Origin: Candidatus Coatesiibacteriota bacterium
Lineage (GTDB): Bacteria > B130-G9
Assembly (NCBI GenBank): GCA_016929465.1
Contig: JAFGIT010000323.1
Coordinates: 1-10,304, forward strand
Length of the DNA: 10,304 nt
Direction: 5' to 3'
The translations under genes were made by a program, and so were the position numbers. Positions 6,986-10,304 of this stretch are shown here, piece after piece. Below the pieces are notes generated by a model. It made no database searches, had not been told where the DNA came from, and saw nothing but the letters and a program-made list of their open reading frames with translations. The number at the start of each line of letters is the position of its first letter. Position 1 is the first letter of the stretch.

Positions 6986-6994
6986 GAGAAAAGG

Positions 6995-9499
6995 ATGAAA
7001 ATGGCTATTTCAATAATCTCGCTGGCGGCCCTTGTCGTCATCCTTTGCAGCATGGCACATGCCGCAACCTACCACGTGAACCAGGACGGGACGGGTGATC
7101 TCACAGTCATCCAGGCCGCGATCGATGCATCAGTCGATGGCGATGAGATCATCGTCCATCCGGGGACATACTATGAGAACATTCAATTCAATGGGCCCAA
7201 TATCGTGCTTCGCTCAACTGATCCTGACGATTGGGATGTGGTCGAAGCGACGGTGATCGACGGCCAGCAGAATGGGCAATCTGTGGTGAGATTCGCCCGG
7301 ACGGAGGACGAGAGATGTCGGCTCTCGGGATTGACACTAACGAACGGTCTATCGACTGAAGGAGGCGGAGGGATATGGGGGGGATGGTATTACCACGAGA
7401 AGACATTTGCCACTATTGAGAACTGCCTGATAACGGGCAACAGCTCGACGATATACGGTGGCGGGCTGGCATACTGCTATGGCACAACTCGAAACTGCAT
7501 AATCACCGGCAATGTTGCCCAAGGAGAGGGAGGTGGACTATGCAGGAGTGGAGCAATCACGAATTGTGAAATAAGCAACAATACCGCTAGTATGGGAGGG
7601 GGATTGTACTATTGTCTCGGAACAGTCTCCAATTGCAGTATAATCAACAATTCTGCAAGAACAGCGGGGGGCGGCTTCTCTAAATGCGTTGGGACAGTGA
7701 TCAACTCTGATATCAGCCACAATTCGGGCGGGTCATCTGGAGGCGGCGTCTATCACGGTAGCGGGACGTTCTTCGACTGCACAATCAGCGGCAACAACGC
7801 CCATTCGGGCGGCGGGTTATGCGCAAATGAGGGAACCTTCATCAATTGCCTCATCCATGATAATTCAGCAGATTCGGATGGGGGAGGAGTGTATTTCGAA
7901 TCGTATTACAGGGCTTGCGGAGAGCAGAATCCGTGCCTATTGGGGTATTACGTTCCTGAGATGATCAATTGCACCGTAAGTAATAATTCCGCCGGCCGTG
8001 ATGGCGGAGGTATATGGTCCAATTGGTGCTTCATCTCCAATAGCGTCATTTGGGGCAACGAGGCATCAGGAGAGGAGCCAACTTACATTCATGACCCCTT
8101 TCATCAAGGGATCGACCATTCCTGCATCGAGCATTGGACGCCTGAGGGCGAGGGCTGCATCTCAACTGACCCTTTCTTCGCGGCTGGACCATTGGGCGAT
8201 TATTATCTCTCTTGCAGGGAAGCTGGACAGGATGAGGACAGCCCTTGCATTGATGCCGGCGCCTCGGAGGCGGGAATGGCCAGAAGGACGACTCGGACGG
8301 ATCACATTCCTGACACCGGCATGATTGACATGGGCTATCGCTATTCGCTGTCCGAGGAGATCGATGTCGAGGTGACCTGTTCACTCAGCGCCGATGAATT
8401 CGCACCAGGCGATGCTCTTCAAGGTTCATTGGGTATTGAAAACCGAGACGGGGATGTTGTCGTGGACCTTTTCACCGGCTTTTTGCTGCCAGACGGCTCA
8501 ATGCTCTCCTACATGTCGTCCAGAGGTTTCATGAATGGCGAGTGGTATTGGTACTCCGACCTAATTCTCCCTTCCGGCTTCTCTGTGGACCCCAGCGTCA
8601 TATTCGAATTGACGCTTCCGGCACATGCCGTACCGGGCAATTACGTCTATCTCGCCGCGATCACGAACGCGCGTATGGGCGGAGCAGGCATTCTTGCGAT
8701 CGATGAGTGGCCATTCCAGATCGTCTCTGGTTCAGGGATTACAATGGTCCCGATTCCCGCCGGGTCCTTTCTAATGGGCTCTCCCGATTACGAGGAAGGA
8801 AGATGGGATGACGAGGGGCGGCAGCGGACGGTGAACATCTCTGCATTTCAGATGTCGGAGACGGAAGTAACGCAGAAGCAGTGGCAAGACGCTATGGGCT
8901 GGAACGACTCCTATTTCAGCAGCGATGACCACCCCGTGGAGCAAGTCACCTGGTATGACTGCGTGAGCTTCTGCAACGAGTTGTCGAATGCTGACGGCTA
9001 TACGAAGTGCTATACGATAGCGAACATCGGCTATGACGGCGACCACATCACATGGGCTGATGTGAAGTGCAGCTTCGAGGCGAATGGCTATCGGCTGCCT
9101 ACTGAGGCGGAGTGGGAATATGCCTGTCGAGCGGGGACTACGACACGGTTCTATACAGCCGACTCGGATTCGGACCTTGATCGCGCGGGTTGGTTTTACG
9201 GCAACTCAGGTTCTACGACGCATTCGGTTGGCGAGAATGAGCCGAATGCTTGGGGGCTCTATGACATGCATGGTAATGTCTGGGAGTGGTGCTGGGATTG
9301 GTATTTGTCTGGATACTATGGCAGTCAGCCTGATCCTGATAGCGATCCCACGGGCCCGAGCAGTGGCTCCTACCGGGTCAGGCGCGGCGGCTGCTGGAAC
9401 TTCAGCCCCCGGTACTGCCGGTCGGCTAGTCGCAGTGGCGACGGGCCGTACTACCGTGGCAGCTACGGAGGCTTTCGCCTCGTGAGGTCAGTGAGATAG
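6995..9499 (+). CDS. Secreted beta-helix / shared module / FGE-sulfatase fusion, possible DGR target
   Basis: The product has 834 residues from the ATG at 6995, chosen over the upstream in-frame ATG (6935) because AAGGAG lies 8 nt before it and the signal peptide (1-23, ending AHA) then sits at the N-terminus. Residues 25-430 are a parallel beta-helix with eight or so regular ~24-residue coils of the form NCxIxxN plus GGG (141-356), closing with SPCIDAG (416-422). Residues 455-578 are the shared beta-rich module. Residues 582-834 are an FGE-sulfatase domain: VPIPAGSFLMGSP, RLPTEAEWEYACRAGT (700-715), HGNVWEWCWDWY (759-770), GFRLVRS at the end. Of the two catalytic cysteines of formylglycine-generating enzymes, the first position is Phe803 and only the second (Cys808) remains, so it is more likely a C-type-lectin-fold binding domain than an active FGE. 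The last ~30 codons resemble a DGR variable region. It is exported and probably cell-surface or released. Confidence 0.9.
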   Translation: MKMAISIISLAALVVILCSMAHAATYHVNQDGTGDLTVIQAAIDASVDGDEIIVHPGTYYENIQFNGPNIVLRSTDPDDWDVVEATVIDGQQNGQSVVRFARTEDERCRLSGLTLTNGLSTEGGGGIWGGWYYHEKTFATIENCLITGNSSTIYGGGLAYCYGTTRNCIITGNVAQGEGGGLCRSGAITNCEISNNTASMGGGLYYCLGTVSNCSIINNSARTAGGGFSKCVGTVINSDISHNSGGSSGGGVYHGSGTFFDCTISGNNAHSGGGLCANEGTFINCLIHDNSADSDGGGVYFESYYRACGEQNPCLLGYYVPEMINCTVSNNSAGRDGGGIWSNWCFISNSVIWGNEASGEEPTYIHDPFHQGIDHSCIEHWTPEGEGCISTDPFFAAGPLGDYYLSCREAGQDEDSPCIDAGASEAGMARRTTRTDHIPDTGMIDMGYRYSLSEEIDVEVTCSLSADEFAPGDALQGSLGIENRDGDVVVDLFTGFLLPDGSMLSYMSSRGFMNGEWYWYSDLILPSGFSVDPSVIFELTLPAHAVPGNYVYLAAITNARMGGAGILAIDEWPFQIVSGSGITMVPIPAGSFLMGSPDYEEGRWDDEGRQRTVNISAFQMSETEVTQKQWQDAMGWNDSYFSSDDHPVEQVTWYDCVSFCNELSNADGYTKCYTIANIGYDGDHITWADVKCSFEANGYRLPTEAEWEYACRAGTTTRFYTADSDSDLDRAGWFYGNSGSTTHSVGENEPNAWGLYDMHGNVWEWCWDWYLSGYYGSQPDPDSDPTGPSSGSYRVRRGGCWNFSPRYCRSASRSGDGPYYRGSYGGFRLVRSVR
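7415..8062 (+). repeat. Coding repeat: ~24-residue beta-helix coils
   Basis: Within the protein, successive coils repeat the pattern N-C-x-I-x-x-N-(N/S)-x-A/S ... GGG-L/V: starting at ENCLITGN, RNCIITGN, TNCEISNN, SNCSIINN, NSDISHN, DCTISGN, NCLIHDN, NCTVSNN and SNSVIWGN. The Asn and Cys columns would stack as ladders inside a right-handed beta-helix. The GGG turns recall Pmp-like GGAI repeats, although the assignment to that family is uncertain. Confidence 0.8.
9392..9478 (+). other. DGR variable-region-like segment at the FGE domain C-terminus
   Basis: The segment encodes C-W-N-F-S-P-R-Y-C-R-S-A-S-R and onward to GGFRL. Thirteen codons at presumptive variable positions (TGC, TTC, AGC, TAC, AGT, AGT, GGC, GAC, TAC, TAC, GGC, AGC, TAC) all end in C or T and could each arise from AAC or AAT by changing only the first two bases, while AAC itself survives at 9398. 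The conserved Ser of CRSA uses TCG instead. The framework GG-x-W-N-x-x-PR-x-CRSA-x-R ... GFRLV resembles known DGR target ends. Placement at the extreme C-terminus also fits. No template repeat or reverse transcriptase is in the window, so this is an inference. Confidence 0.5.
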
Positions 9500-9505
9500 A
9501 TCGCA

Positions 9506-9531
9506 GGGATGGGGGATGGGGGATGGGGGAT
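9506..9531 (+). repeat. Tandem GGGGGAT repeat with G-quadruplex pattern
   Basis: GGGAT is followed by three GGGGGAT units, giving four G-runs separated only by AT, 6 bp after the TAG stop. This satisfies the usual G3+N1-7 pattern for an intramolecular G-quadruplex in the coding strand and transcript. Confidence 0.75.
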
Positions 9532-9532
9532 G

Positions 9533-9588
9533 AAAAAAGGTCAAAAAAGGTTAATGGGGTCAATGGGGTCAATGGGGTGAATGAGGTC
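9533..9588 (+). repeat. Two further short tandem repeats (10-mer x2, 9-mer x4)
   Basis: AAAAAAGGTC and AAAAAAGGTT (9533-9552) are followed directly by four 9-mers: AATGGGGTC, AATGGGGTC, AATGGGGTG and AATGAGGTC (9553-9588). With the preceding 7-mer array this makes three different tandem repeats back to back in the spacer between two paralogous FGE genes. Confidence 0.85.
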
Positions 9589-9624
9589 AAAGGAGCAAGG
9601 AGGGCAAGAGGGGGCCAGTTGGGC

Positions 9625-9653
9625 TTGAATTAGCGCAATAGAGCTAGCATAGT
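9625..9653 (+). promoter_or_regulatory. Possible sigma-70 promoter for the last gene
   Basis: TTGAAT (9625-9630) and CATAGT (9648-9653) are separated by 17 bp, each matching its consensus in 4 of 6 bases, about 100 bp before the ATG at 9752. The evidence is spacing and partial matches only. Confidence 0.3.
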
Positions 9654-9751
9654 CGTGTAAAACGATTAACAGGACATCAAGGGTCGGCCGCTGCGATATT
9701 GCGCGATCGCGGGCGACAGACCTGTCATGAACCAAGCTGACGGGGCATACG

Positions 9752-10304
9752 ATGAGAACGATAGCTCTTTGCGCGATTTTGGCCGGCTCTGTTCTGGCGA
9801 CCGGATTGGCCGCTGCCGGCCCGATAATCAGCATCTATACCGACGCATATTTTTATAACTACGGCTACACGATCGAGGTGAGTTTATCTGCACAGAACGA
9901 TGAAGCGGCGATGCCAGTCGATGTTTACGTTGGTATCTTGCTGCCTGATGGCGAGATCTGGTCCACACAATGGGACCGTTGGCGACACCAGATCGAGCCG
10001 TGGGTCCCGAATATCTACGTGCCAGCCTGGTTCGAGATGCCGCGTGCGCCTTACTGGACGTTCGATCTTCCATGCGACGAGCCGCCGATAGAGGATGAAG
10101 GCGATTACGCTTTTGCGGCTCTTTTGACCTATCCCGGCACATTTGACTGGGTCTGCAACGCGAGCCTTGCGCCGTTTTCGTATCAGGCAGTTGGACCTGG
10201 GCCGGAGATCACGATGCTCCCAATTCCGGCGGGATCCTTTCTAATGGGATCTCCCGACGACGAGGAGGGAAGATGGGACAATGAGGTGCCGCAGCGGACT
10301 GTGA
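9752..10304 (+). CDS. Secreted shared-module / FGE-sulfatase protein, truncated by window end
   Basis: From the ATG at 9752 the frame is open for 184 codons to the window edge with no stop. Residues 1-22 are a signal peptide (MRTIALCAILAGSVLATGLA, then AAG). Residues 24-147 are the shared module (VDVYVGILLPDGEIW, FDLP, GDYAFAAL), closest by eye to that of the 5317-6942 gene. From residue 152 an FGE-sulfatase domain begins: ITMLPIPAGSFLMGSPDDEEGRW. The first 83 bases of this domain differ from the same part of the 6995-9499 gene at only about 14 positions, so the two domains are recent tandem paralogs. The architecture matches the minus-strand pseudogene (signal, module, FGE). The ribosome binding site is weak (GGGG, 6 nt upstream). 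The catalytic and possible variable regions lie beyond the window. Confidence 0.85.
   Translation, partial: MRTIALCAILAGSVLATGLAAAGPIISIYTDAYFYNYGYTIEVSLSAQNDEAAMPVDVYVGILLPDGEIWSTQWDRWRHQIEPWVPNIYVPAWFEMPRAPYWTFDLPCDEPPIEDEGDYAFAALLTYPGTFDWVCNASLAPFSYQAVGPGPEITMLPIPAGSFLMGSPDDEEGRWDNEVPQRTV

Noticed and set aside
6935-6994. Upstream in-frame ATG as the start of the beta-helix/FGE gene
   Set aside because: It would overlap the previous gene, put 20 charged residues before the signal peptide, and lacks a Shine-Dalgarno site, whereas 6995 has AAGGAG at 8 nt.
9506-9588. CRISPR array
   Set aside because: Units are 7, 9 and 10 bp with no spacers, so these are simple tandem repeats.
9703-9710. 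GCGATCGC, the cyanobacterial HIP1 palindrome
   Set aside because: I noted only this copy; an 8-mer at this GC content is expected by chance.

Overview
This looks like a stretch of an uncultured bacterial genome with moderately high GC, dominated by secreted, modular, repeat-rich proteins rather than housekeeping genes. The organism is probably bacterial: genes carry Shine-Dalgarno sequences (best at positions 1482-1487, 4756-4760 and 6981-6986), there is a sigma-54-like promoter, and the protein types (SUMF1/FGE-sulfatase-like domains, beta-helix exoproteins with DUF1565-like starts, DUF6345) are common in environmental bacterial bins. I cannot place it in a phylum from this window.

Layout. 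Positions 1-227 are intergenic, with a 20-bp palindrome. On the minus strand, 1475 down to 228 is a secreted FGE-sulfatase-like gene broken by one in-frame TGA. After a 392-bp divergent, AT-rich spacer, 1868-4123 (+) encodes a secreted DUF6345-type protein whose His-Gly and Asp-Cys-Cys motifs resemble the catalytic dyad of clan CD (caspase/gingipain-like) peptidases. A cluster of three hairpins separates it from the convergent cobO gene (4749-4228, minus), the only recognisable metabolic gene. The 567-bp gap at 4750-5316 holds a 53-codon ORF with a good ribosome binding site, a pair of IS21-end-like palindromes, and a -24/-12 promoter candidate. Then come two beta-helix genes in likely operon, 5317-6942 and 6995-9499; the second also has an FGE-sulfatase domain. 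After a short-tandem-repeat spacer, a fifth gene (9752 to the window end) starts another FGE-sulfatase protein and runs off the edge.

How the genes relate. All five exoproteins carry what looks like the same ~115-residue beta-rich module (pattern: D-V-Y/L-x-G, PDG-x-x-W, F-x-L-P, GDY-x-F-A), combined with different partners: module-FGE, CD-like domain-Ig-module, beta-helix-module, beta-helix-module-FGE. This suggests one shuffling surface or secreted protein family. The most interesting signal is the C-terminus of the 6995-9499 gene: its last ~30 codons look like the variable region of a diversity-generating retroelement (DGR) target, with 13 positions whose codons could each derive from AAC/AAT by changing only the adenines. 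No reverse transcriptase or template repeat lies in the window, so this remains a testable hypothesis.
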